From: Comamonadaceae bacterium PBBC1
GTDB taxonomy: Bacteria; Pseudomonadota; Gammaproteobacteria; Burkholderiales; Burkholderiaceae_C
Length of the DNA stretch: 64,000 nt
Assembly (NCBI GenBank): GCA_002256145.1
Contig: NKIP01000001.1
Coordinates: 366,735 to 430,734 of the forward strand
Reading direction: 5' to 3'
Position numbers and translations under genes: made by a program. Positions 48,055 through 56,243 of this stretch are shown in pieces. A model generated the notes under the pieces. The model was given only the letters and a program-made list of their open reading frames with translations, was not told the DNA's origin and did no database searches. The first letter of the stretch is position 1; each line of letters begins with the position of its first letter.

Positions 48055-49973
48055 CCGCACTGGAGCTCCTGCAAAGCCTGAACCTGCTCGACGAAACCGA
48101 GCGGATTGAGGCCAAACGCGCAAGCGAATCGGGCAAATCACTGCTGGAAAGCGTGTGCGCCTTTGCCAACGAACCTGGCTTGGGCGGCGGCTGGCTGCTG
48201 CTGGGCGTGGAGCGCGAAGAGCAAGCGCTATTTCCGAGCTACCAGGTCGAAGGCGTACCGCACCCCGACAAGCTGTGCGCTGACTTGGCCACCCAATGCC
48301 GCGAAACCTTCAACCTGCCCGTGCGCATTGAACTGAGCACCGAGCAAGTCAACGGTCAAGCCGTGGTGGTGGCTTTTGTGCCCGAGGCGCAGCCACAAGA
48401 CAAACCCGTGTTCTTCAAAGCCCAAGGCCTGCCCAAAGGGGCACTGCGCCGCGTGGGCAGCGTGGACCAGCACTGCACCGACGACGACCTGGCCGTGCTT
48501 TACCAAGGACGCCAGCGCGACAGTTTTGATGCCAGCTTGGTGCCCGACGCCACGCTGGATGACATCGCCACCGAAGCCCTGGCCGACTACCGCAAAACCC
48601 GAGCCGACGCCAACCCCGACGCCGAAGAACTGCGGTGGACGGACGAAGAGCTGCTGCGCTCACTGGGCTGTATGGGCAAAGACGAACAAGGCGAATGGTG
48701 CCCCACGGTGGCGGGCATCATGCTATTTGGCACACCGCAGGCCTTGCGTCGCTGCTTTCCCATGACGCGGGTGGATTACATCCGCGTGCCCGGGCGCGAC
48801 TGGGTGCCCGACCCCGAGCGCCGCTTTGACACCATTGAACTGCGCGACCCGCTTTTCAGGCTGATTCGCCGGGCCCAAGCCGCCGTGCTGGATGACCTGC
48901 CCAAAGGCTTTGCCCTGAAAGAAGGCGACCTCCAACGCCAAGACAAACCGGTCATTCCTCAGCGCGTCATCCGCGAGGCTTTGGTCAACGCCCTCATGCA
49001 CCGCAGTTACCGCAGCCACAGCCCGGTGCAAATCATCCGTTACGCCAACCGGCTGGAAATTCGCAACCCTGGTTTTTCGCTCAAATCACCCGAGCACCTG
49101 GGTGAACCCGGCAGCGAACCGCGTAACCCCCGCATCGCCGCCGTGTTGCACGAAACCCGCTTTGCCGAAACCAAAGGCAGCGGCATCCGGGTGATGCGCG
49201 ACACCATGGAGCAGGCAGGGCTGACTCCGCCATTGTTTGAGTCTGACCGGGGGAATGACCAGTTTGTGGCCCGTTACTTTTTTCACCATTTTTTAGGCAC
49301 CGACGACGTGGCTTGGCTGGCCCAATTCAAAGATGCCCAGCTTAGCCCCGACGAGGCCAAGGCACTGATCGTGGTGCGCGAAGCGGGCGCCATTGACAAC
49401 GCGGCCTACCGCGCCCTGAGCAAGGTGGACACCCTGGCCGCCAGCGCTGCGCTGCGCCGCCTGCGCGATGCGGGGCTGCTGGTGCAAAAAGGGCGTGGGT
49501 CGGCCACCTACTATGTGCCAGCCGAACGGATGGGCCTGCACAAAAATACAGGTGAAAACCCTGGCTTATCTACCCACCTCGATGGCTTATCTGGTGACCC
49601 CAGCGTCTTATCTGGTAACCCCAGGGGCTTATCCAGTAACCTTGACGCTTTATCTAGCAACCCCCAGCCCAACGAACAAGATGCAAGCAGGTCCATCTTG
49701 CTGGATGAACTTCCCGGATCATTGGCAGCCCGCTTAGGTGGCATCGGCCAAAGGCACCCCCCTCAAGACATCCAAAACCTGATCGTCGATTTGTGCGCCC
49801 TGCGTGACTGGCCCGTCAGCGAACTGGCCATTTTGCTGCGTCGCAATCCCGAAAACATCAGGCAAAGCTACCTGCGCCCGCTCATGCGCGATGGCCGCCT
49901 GACCATGACAAACCCCAAAGAACCGAACGACCCGCAACAAGCGTATCGGGCGGTTATTCAAAACAAAAACTGA
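48051..49973 (+). CDS. AlbA/Schlafen-type ATP-binding protein (COG2865) with heptapeptide repeat
   Basis: 640 aa. The N-terminal AlbA_2 domain starts ETERIEAKRASESGKSLLESVCAFAN (about residues 15-40). A RecG-C/HATPase_c_4-like module follows, with VIREALVNALMHRSYR (about 304-319) and ETKGSGIRVMRDTM (about 374-387), then winged-helix segments at about 425-500 and at the C-terminus. Between the last two domains lie five 7-residue repeats (L-S-x-x-x-x-G type, about residues 505-540). Genes of this family commonly sit next to restriction-modification genes, and here mod starts 3 bp after its stop. Likely a regulator or accessory of the type III system (inference). Confidence 0.85.
   Translation: MTALELLQSLNLLDETERIEAKRASESGKSLLESVCAFANEPGLGGGWLLLGVEREEQALFPSYQVEGVPHPDKLCADLATQCRETFNLPVRIELSTEQVNGQAVVVAFVPEAQPQDKPVFFKAQGLPKGALRRVGSVDQHCTDDDLAVLYQGRQRDSFDASLVPDATLDDIATEALADYRKTRADANPDAEELRWTDEELLRSLGCMGKDEQGEWCPTVAGIMLFGTPQALRRCFPMTRVDYIRVPGRDWVPDPERRFDTIELRDPLFRLIRRAQAAVLDDLPKGFALKEGDLQRQDKPVIPQRVIREALVNALMHRSYRSHSPVQIIRYANRLEIRNPGFSLKSPEHLGEPGSEPRNPRIAAVLHETRFAETKGSGIRVMRDTMEQAGLTPPLFESDRGNDQFVARYFFHHFLGTDDVAWLAQFKDAQLSPDEAKALIVVREAGAIDNAAYRALSKVDTLAASAALRRLRDAGLLVQKGRGSATYYVPAERMGLHKNTGENPGLSTHLDGLSGDPSVLSGNPRGLSSNLDALSSNPQPNEQDASRSILLDELPGSLAARLGGIGQRHPPQDIQNLIVDLCALRDWPVSELAILLRRNPENIRQSYLRPLMRDGRLTMTNPKEPNDPQQAYRAVIQNKN
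49566..49671 (+). repeat. five in-frame 21-bp repeats in the AlbA-type gene
   Basis: The hexamer TTATCT or TTATCC recurs at 49566, 49587, 49608, 49629 and 49650, exactly 21 bp apart, with flanking bases such as GGTAACCCCAGGGGC partly shared. Each unit encodes L-S plus five variable residues. The unit length is a multiple of three, so copy-number change keeps the frame. Confidence 0.9.
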
Positions 49974-49976
49974 CCC

Positions 49977-51515
49977 ATGCCCACACTCGACTGGCTTGAC
50001 CGCCAAGCTGCCTTCTCAACCGCCAACAAAACCGCCACCCATGTGCTACGCCCGCACGCGGCGGGGCATGTTTTTGGTGATGCCGCCGCTGCGCGGGACA
50101 ACTTGCTCATTCAGGGCGACAACTTGCAAGCCCTCAAAGCCCTGCTGCCGTTTTACCGGGGGCAGGTCAAGTGCATCTTCATTGACCCGCCATACAACAC
50201 CAAGAGCGCGTTTGAGCATTACGACGACAACCTGGAACACAGCCAGTGGCTGAGCATGATGCTGCCGCGCTTGCAGGTTTTGCGCGATTTGCTGCGTGAA
50301 GACGGCTCGATCTGGGTAACCATCGACGACAACGAGGGGCACTACCTCAAGGTGATGATGGATGAGGTGTTTGGGCGCAAGCGCTTCATCGCCACCATAG
50401 TCTGGCAAAGTCGTTACTCACGATCAAGCGACACAGCAATTTCGATTTCTCACAATTTCATCCACTGCTACGCACAAAACCCCGATAACTGGAAGCTGAC
50501 CCGAAACCGCTTACAACGAACTAGCGCCCAAGAGAAGCAATTCTCTAATCCAGACAATGACCCACGAGGACCTTGGCGGGCGATCCCTTGGGATGCTCCA
50601 AATATTCGAGCCAATCTCAGCTATCCAATCATTACAGCCAAAGGAAGCGTCAGGCACCCACCACCTGGCCGTTGTTGGTCCCGTACCGAACCTCAATGGC
50701 TTGATATGGTCTCAAATGGAAAAGCTTACTTTGGCAAAAATGGTGATGGTGCACCATCGTTTAAACAATACCTAGACGATGCGCCCCCAATCGTTCCAAA
50801 CACTTGGTGGTCACACGATGAAGCAGGACATACCGACGAGTCCAAAAAAGAGATCCAAGCACTTTTCGGTACTGATTCCACTTTTGGCACGCCGAAACCT
50901 GAGCGTTTACTTCAGCGAATAATTCACATCGCCACCAACCCCGGTGACCTCGTCCTCGACAGCTTCCTCGGCAGCGGCACCACCGCCGCAGTTGCACACA
51001 AAATGGGCCGCCGCTGGATCGGCATCGAAATGGGCGAGCACGCCACCACGCATTGCACGCCCCGCTTGCAAAAAGTCATCGACGGCGAACAAGGCGGCAT
51101 CAGCGCCGCCGTGGGCTGGCAAGGCGGCGGCGGTTTCCAGCTGCTGCAACTGGGTGCACCGCTGTTTGACGAGCAAGGCGACATCCACCCCGAGGTGCGC
51201 TTTGCCGACCTGGCCGCTTTCATCTGGATGCGCGAGACCGGCACAGCCCTCCCGGTGCAAGCGGCCAGTGGCCCGCTGCCCCTGCTGGGGGTGCACGAAG
51301 GCACGGCGTATTACCTGCTGTTCAACGGTATCTTGGGTGACCGTCGCCCGGCCAGCGGCAATGTGCTGACCACGGCGGTGCTTCAAGCATTGAACGAGCT
51401 GTGCGGTCATGACGGCCCCAAGGTCATCTATGGCGAAGCCTGCCGCTTGGGCGATGCACGCCTGAAGGCTGAGGGCATCAGCTTCAAGCAGTTGCCGCAC
51501 GCAGTGCCGCGTTGA
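49977..51515 (+). CDS. type III restriction-modification methyltransferase (Mod)
   Basis: 512-aa beta-class N6-adenine DNA methyltransferase. The catalytic FIDPPYNT motif is at about residues 68-75 and the SAM motif DSFLGSGTTAAV comes after it at about 328-339, the order of the beta class. The target-recognition region between them (nt about 50400-50930) uses visibly more A+T and rarer codons than the rest, as if exchanged by recombination. The C-terminal 130 residues are a Mod-specific extension. It gives sequence specificity to the Res subunit encoded 57 bp downstream. Confidence 0.93.
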   Translation: MPTLDWLDRQAAFSTANKTATHVLRPHAAGHVFGDAAAARDNLLIQGDNLQALKALLPFYRGQVKCIFIDPPYNTKSAFEHYDDNLEHSQWLSMMLPRLQVLRDLLREDGSIWVTIDDNEGHYLKVMMDEVFGRKRFIATIVWQSRYSRSSDTAISISHNFIHCYAQNPDNWKLTRNRLQRTSAQEKQFSNPDNDPRGPWRAIPWDAPNIRANLSYPIITAKGSVRHPPPGRCWSRTEPQWLDMVSNGKAYFGKNGDGAPSFKQYLDDAPPIVPNTWWSHDEAGHTDESKKEIQALFGTDSTFGTPKPERLLQRIIHIATNPGDLVLDSFLGSGTTAAVAHKMGRRWIGIEMGEHATTHCTPRLQKVIDGEQGGISAAVGWQGGGGFQLLQLGAPLFDEQGDIHPEVRFADLAAFIWMRETGTALPVQAASGPLPLLGVHEGTAYYLLFNGILGDRRPASGNVLTTAVLQALNELCGHDGPKVIYGEACRLGDARLKAEGISFKQLPHAVPR

Positions 51516-51572
51516 TGCGCTGCAACGACATGAACACGCCCAACACATCAAACAAAACTCAGGGAGCCCACG

Positions 51573-54314
51573 ATGGCCTTGTTGACCCTCAAGCGTTACC
51601 AGCAGCAGTCACTCGACGAGCTGGACAAATACCTGCGCGCCGCACGACTGACCGGCCCACGTATCGCGTTTGAAGCCCAAACCGGTTATGGCTACAACGC
51701 CGAACCGTTTGGCGAAGTGCCTTGCGTGTGCCTGCGCATCCCCACGGGTGGCGGCAAAACACTGATGGCCTCTGAGGCGATTGGCCGCATGGCGCGGGAA
51801 TGGCCCACCGATCTGGCCAAGCCTTTGGTGCTGTGGCTGGTCCCATCAGACACTATCCGCAGCCAAACACTGAATGCTCTGCGCACGCCAGGTCACCCGT
51901 TTCGCCAAGCGCTGGCTCAAGGCGTGGGCGACGATGTGCGCGTGTGTGAGTTGGATGAACTGTCCACGCTGTCGCCGCAAGATTATGCCCAGCGGGCTGT
52001 GGTGGTGGTGGCCACCATCCAAAGCTTTCGGGTGGAAGACACCGACCAACGCAACGTGTATTCGTTCAGCGAAAAGTTTGAGCCGCACTTCAAGGGTGTG
52101 CCTGCCGCACGCCTGCAAGTGCTGGGCGACTTGCCCGATGCAGTGGTCACCGCCGAAGACGCGGCCAGCGACAAAGCCGGGCGCGAGATGCTGGCACGCT
52201 TTGTAGGTCAGCCACGCTGGAGCCTGGCCAACTGGCTGGCCCTGCACCAGCCTTATGTGATCGTGGACGAAGCGCACAACACCAAGACCGAGCGCAGCTT
52301 TGAGGCGCTCAAGCGCTTGAACCCTTGTTTGATTTTGGAGCTGACGGCCACGCCCGTTCCCAAGCGCACCAATGTGCTGTTCCATGTGTCGGCCCAGCAG
52401 CTGCAAGCCGAAGACATGATCAAGATGCCGATTGCCCTGATCGAACACACCCGTGGCTGGCAGGCGGCGGTGTTTGATGCGGTGCAAAACCAGCGCCTGC
52501 TTGAAGCCGAAGCCCAACAAGAAGAGGCGGCCACAGGTGACTACATCCGCCCCATCGTGTTGCTGCAAGCTCAAAACAGCACCGACCCGGTGAACGCCGA
52601 CGCGCTGCGTCAGCATTTGGTGGAGCAGCTGCACATTCCTGAAGACCAGATCAAGATCGCCACCGGCACCCAGCGCGAGCTGGAGGGCCTGGACCTGTCT
52701 GCCCGTGATTGCAAGGTGCGCTACATCATCACCGTGCAGGCTTTGCGCGAGGGCTGGGATTGCCCATTTGCTTACATCCTGTGTTCGGTGCAGTCGATCC
52801 GATCAGCCACCGCCATCGAGCAGTTGCTGGGCCGTGTGCTGCGCATGCCTTATGCCAAAAAGCGCAGCCGCGCTGCACTCAACAAAGCCTATGCCCATGT
52901 GACCGAATCCGATACCGGACTGGCCGCCAACGCGCTGGCCGACCGCCTGATCGATGGCATGGGCTTTGACCCGCTGGACATGTCGGCCATGATCGCACCG
53001 CAGTTGCCCTTTGCATGGAGCGATGGACAAGACGACGGACCGTTGTTTGCCACCGTGGCGCAACAGGTGGCACTGCCTACTTTGCAAGTGGATGTACCCG
53101 CCGACAAACCGCTGCCTGCGCAAGTGCAAGCGGCGATTGACCAAGGCCAAGCCAGCGTGAGCACCGATGGCAAGCGCCAACTCATTCAGTGGCGTGGCGC
53201 TATGCCTGATGCGGTGGCGCAAGACTTGGCCGCATTGCTGCGCGGCAAACCAAAAGAACAACTGAGCCAAAGCGTTGAACGTCACAACGCCGTGGTGCAA
53301 GGTGCATTGGCCCCTTGCAATCGGGGTGAGGTGTTTGCCTTGGTGCCGCGTTTGGCCTACCGGCCTGCGGGCGAGCAAGGTGAACTGCAACTGCTGGAGC
53401 GCGAATCCGTCACCGAAGAACTGGACCTGAACCTGTTGGCAGAACCGGTGTCATTGGCTGGCTTTCACATGGCCGAACAAGGCACGCTGTGGGAGGTTTA
53501 TCTGGACGGCACGCGCCTGCGTGTGGGCAAAGGCGATGCCGATCAATTGCCGCTCGATGCGGTCAGTACAACCATCAGCGAGGACGATTTGGCACGCTGG
53601 CTTGCGGCTGAGTTGCAACACCCTTCGCGCAATGTGGCGCGCGATGTGCTGCCTGCCCACCTGCGCGCCTTTGTGCTGGCCACGGTGCGACACCTGATCA
53701 ATGACCAGCGCATTCCCCTGGCCCAACTGGCGCGTCATCAATACCCGCTGATGCAAAAACTGGCCCTGCGCATTGAAGAACTGCGCGACAAAGCAGCCAA
53801 AACCACCTTCACCCAACTGGTGCTGGACGGCGGCTGGGCATTGGAGACCACACCCCAGATTGCTTTTGTGTTTGAATCCAACCGCTACCCGGTGCCCGCC
53901 AACAAGCTGTACCGGGGCAAGTTCAAGTTCAGCAAGCACTACTACCCCGTGCCCGCTGACTTGGAAGACGGCGGCGAAGAATGGCGCTGCGCTCTTGCCA
54001 TTGACGAACACGCCAAGGTCAAACGCTGGGTGCGCAACCTAGACTCCGACCCCGTAGCCGGTTTCTGGCTGCCCACATCCAGTGGGCGCTTCTACCCCGA
54101 CTTTGTCTGCGAGTTGACCGATGGCCGCGTGCTGGTGGTCGAGTACAAGGGTGGCCATATCAGCGGTATGGCCAAAGAAATCGAGAAGGGCCAAGTCGGT
54201 GAGGTCTGGGCTGAGCGCAGCGGTGGCAAAGCTTTGTTTGCGATGGTGTTCAAAAACTTGGAGGGGAAAAATGTGGGGCAGCAGTTGGATGTCGCTGTCA
54301 TGAATAAGTCCTAG
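51573..54314 (+). CDS. type III restriction endonuclease subunit (Res)
   Basis: 913-aa ATP-dependent helicase-nuclease. The superfamily II helicase core shows the Walker A PTGGGKT (about residues 57-63), VDEAHN (about 230-235), LTATPVP and motif VI with EQLLGRVLRMP. A PD-(D/E)xK-type nuclease site PDFVCEL...VVEYKGGH lies at about residues 842-862. ATG 51573 is preceded by AGGGAG. Together with mod it is a full type III system. Confidence 0.94.
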   Translation: MALLTLKRYQQQSLDELDKYLRAARLTGPRIAFEAQTGYGYNAEPFGEVPCVCLRIPTGGGKTLMASEAIGRMAREWPTDLAKPLVLWLVPSDTIRSQTLNALRTPGHPFRQALAQGVGDDVRVCELDELSTLSPQDYAQRAVVVVATIQSFRVEDTDQRNVYSFSEKFEPHFKGVPAARLQVLGDLPDAVVTAEDAASDKAGREMLARFVGQPRWSLANWLALHQPYVIVDEAHNTKTERSFEALKRLNPCLILELTATPVPKRTNVLFHVSAQQLQAEDMIKMPIALIEHTRGWQAAVFDAVQNQRLLEAEAQQEEAATGDYIRPIVLLQAQNSTDPVNADALRQHLVEQLHIPEDQIKIATGTQRELEGLDLSARDCKVRYIITVQALREGWDCPFAYILCSVQSIRSATAIEQLLGRVLRMPYAKKRSRAALNKAYAHVTESDTGLAANALADRLIDGMGFDPLDMSAMIAPQLPFAWSDGQDDGPLFATVAQQVALPTLQVDVPADKPLPAQVQAAIDQGQASVSTDGKRQLIQWRGAMPDAVAQDLAALLRGKPKEQLSQSVERHNAVVQGALAPCNRGEVFALVPRLAYRPAGEQGELQLLERESVTEELDLNLLAEPVSLAGFHMAEQGTLWEVYLDGTRLRVGKGDADQLPLDAVSTTISEDDLARWLAAELQHPSRNVARDVLPAHLRAFVLATVRHLINDQRIPLAQLARHQYPLMQKLALRIEELRDKAAKTTFTQLVLDGGWALETTPQIAFVFESNRYPVPANKLYRGKFKFSKHYYPVPADLEDGGEEWRCALAIDEHAKVKRWVRNLDSDPVAGFWLPTSSGRFYPDFVCELTDGRVLVVEYKGGHISGMAKEIEKGQVGEVWAERSGGKALFAMVFKNLEGKNVGQQLDVAVMNKS

Positions 54315-54384
54315 CCTGAATTCGTCTGACACTCACTATGCATAAAAAGCTTTCAAAACAACTCATCAAGTTACCCGACAGCAG

Positions 54385-54395
54385 TTATCAGATAA
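54385..54395. promoter_or_regulatory. short palindrome upstream of the small gene
   Basis: TTATCAGATAA is a perfect inverted repeat around a central base, 36 bp before ATG 54431, and could be an operator. GGGAG lies just before the ATG. Confidence 0.35.
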
Positions 54396-54430
54396 TCTGA
54401 CTCAAACAAAAGTAAGAGGCAGGGAGTCGT

Positions 54431-54712
54431 ATGTCCAGAGTTACGGAAGAAGAAGCACGAGCCCTTTTGTCAGACACTATGCGATGCATTGACATTGGCG
54501 ATTGGTTGCCAGCTCGACAACAGTCAAACACATGGGTTTGCGGTAGTGGTGTGGTTGATTTAGAGGGTGTCAGATCCACCCTATCCGTAGAACTCCTATT
54601 TCGGCGCAGCCCCAAAACCGGCATGATCTGGTACAAATTTTCGGTGTTTTTTGCCGATATGCATGGGGTACCCCGAGTTCGATACTTCCCCCCCGTTTTT
54701 CGGCGATTTTGA
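54431..54712 (+). CDS. small protein of unknown family, 93 aa, possibly truncated
   Basis: Starts at ATG 54431 with GGGAG upstream. The segment VELLFRRSPKTGMIWYKFSVFFADMHGVPRV (about residues 53-83) looks like a folded beta-rich domain that should continue, but the frame soon ends in RYFPPVFRRF where the DNA (54671-54685) is an inverted copy of a repeat found at 55001 and 55130. I infer the 3' part was replaced by this repeat. Function unknown; position next to res suggests an accessory or toxin-antitoxin remnant. Confidence 0.6.
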   Translation: MSRVTEEEARALLSDTMRCIDIGDWLPARQQSNTWVCGSGVVDLEGVRSTLSVELLFRRSPKTGMIWYKFSVFFADMHGVPRVRYFPPVFRRF

Positions 54713-55146
54713 GTTGTCGGGTCTATATAAATCAAGCACTTAGCCGTTTTTTTCTTGATTTTTTGTAGTGTAAACATTTTACATTCTAGGTAGTTGCTAC
54801 TTTCACCTCTTTTGCTACGCTCGTGCCATATTTATCAACCTGGGGGTGTCGATCAGCGGCAGCCTAAAACCCGCCGCGAGCAGGTCAAATTGCTGGCACC
54901 CATATAGTTCAGAAAGCCTGTGCCAGATGCCCGATTGAGCCTGTTGTAGTGGAAACTTTTAAGCGGTTTCTAATGAAATCAAGCACTTAGCGCGTTTCGT
55001 GTCGAACTCGGGGGCGCAAGTGTTGGACGAGTTGAAGGTAAAAAACCGGAGAAAAAAGAACAGATGGAGTTGTTGTACTGGTAAAAATTTAAACGGCTCT
55101 ATATAAATCAACAACTTATGACGCTTGGTGTCGAACTCGGGGGCGC
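54671..55146. repeat. cluster of related repeats in non-coding DNA
   Basis: Two 47-bp direct copies (54971-55017 and 55100-55146) share TATATAAATCAA- or TAATGAAATCAA-type starts, a CTTA core, and an identical GTGTCGAACTCGGGGGCGC end. A third partial copy (54724-54746) has the first half only, and the GTATCGAACTCGGGG part appears inverted at 54671-54685. Each first half is preceded by CGG and TC or TTTC. No gene is seen among them. Confidence 0.8.
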
Positions 55147-55414
55147 TGGCTAATTGAAAATGTTGCGTTCCACACTGAACGGCATAGAGCCCTCAAGAAC
55201 TCCCAGAAAACAGGCTCAATTGAATATCAATGTGGGAGTTTTGAGAATTGGGAATGACCCTGAAAGCAAGCATTCATGCGGGTTTCAGGGGTTTATCAGG
55301 GACGACTAATTGTTGATGTTATTTCTAAGCTTTTGGCGTGATGGCAAAAACATCCGACATTGGTTTACATAACAGAAGCTGCGGCTCTATTAATATGCCG
55401 TAGCGGATTTTTTT
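54713..55414. other. 702-bp repeat-rich intergenic region, no intact gene
   Basis: This AT-rich region separates the plus-strand restriction-modification genes from the minus-strand methyltransferase operon. Besides the 47-bp repeats it holds a 12-bp inverted pair (ATTGAGCCTGTT at 54934-54945 and its complement at 55209-55220) and a hairpin CCCTGAAA/TTTCAGGG (55258-55290). A short closed frame near 54854-54909 reads DQRQPKTRREQVKLLAPI and could be a shred of a lost gene. Confidence 0.6.
55378..55414 (+). terminator. putative terminator, plus strand
   Basis: GCTGCGGC and GCCGTAGC (55378-55385, 55397-55404) can pair with one G-U, followed three bases later by seven T. It would stop plus-strand transcripts before they run into the end of the minus-strand operon. 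Confidence 0.5.
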
Positions 55415-56242
55415 CTAAAAAACTGACTCTTCATACCAATGCGCCGTCGATATGGGCTGGACATCAATTCGATTCTTCAACGCGTTTGACGTCAAGCCGA
55501 TTCCCATGATTGCTTCAATCTTCCTCAGGTGAGAAAGGATTGTCTGAAAGGACGTTTTTATTCTTTTGTCGTTACTTCCGCCATTACAAAAAAAATCAGC
55601 CATCACAAGCGTGAGCGCTGAAAGCAAGTCCAACTGCGGAGTTGGGAGACGGAGATACGGCATACCAATATTTTTGATATTTTCATTATCAATTTTAATG
55701 TTTTCAGCCGTGTAAGAGAGATTTTTTGAAACCATCTCTCTAATCAACTCATCGGTCAAGGAGTTAGTAGCCCCACGCTGCGCATGAAAAACAGGGTGAA
55801 ATGCATTCACTTTTCCATCTATCTCATGATCAAAATGCAAAGCATCAAAAAAAGACAACTCCAATTTTTTCTCGTTTATTGTGCTGATATAAAAGGTTAT
55901 GTTGCAAGTCGTAGATCTAACGGTATGAGCCTCGTCTTTCTTGGACCCTGGCAGTATCTCAAAATTACCATTAATGAAGATGATAAGTTTATTAGAGGCT
56001 GCAGCAGTCCGATTGGTTGATGCCTTATACGGTGCGTTAAACAGGCAAATTGGATCTTTCGGTGTATACGTGAAATGTCCGAATTGATGATCCGGGCCCG
56101 CTTCAACCAAGCATGGAGGAAAATAAAGCTTGGCACTTTTCATTTTCACCAATAGTTGAAGTTTCGTCTCCCATTCCCCCCAGTAGCGATTTAGGGATGC
56201 TAACGGTATTTTTTGAGCTTGGACAACAGGCGATTTTTTCAT
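55415..56242 (-). CDS. protein of unknown family, last gene of the methyltransferase-kinase operon
   Basis: 275 aa, no family recognised. It has mixed alpha/beta composition with no membrane segment or signal peptide. Notable stretches are NRYWGEWETKLQLLVKM (about residues 18-34), LIIFINGNFEI (about 84-94), ALHFDHEIDGKVNAFHPVFHAQRG (about 133-156) with several His/Asp that could bind metal, and a helical C-terminus. It starts 1 bp after the receiver gene stop, so it is surely part of the operon. Possible effector (inference). Confidence 0.8.
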   Translation of the reverse strand: MKKSPVVQAQKIPLASLNRYWGEWETKLQLLVKMKSAKLYFPPCLVEAGPDHQFGHFTYTPKDPICLFNAPYKASTNRTAAASNKLIIFINGNFEILPGSKKDEAHTVRSTTCNITFYISTINEKKLELSFFDALHFDHEIDGKVNAFHPVFHAQRGATNSLTDELIREMVSKNLSYTAENIKIDNENIKNIGMPYLRLPTPQLDLLSALTLVMADFFCNGGSNDKRIKTSFQTILSHLRKIEAIMGIGLTSNALKNRIDVQPISTAHWYEESVF

Positions 56243-56243
56243 C

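Noticed and set aside
49566..49671. CRISPR-like regular repeats
   Set aside because: Period is only 21 bp with no spacers, and the units lie in frame in a protein linker; no cas genes are present.
55258..55290. integron attC site
   Set aside because: The hairpin lacks the GTTRRRY/RYYYAAC core sites of attC and no integrase is present.
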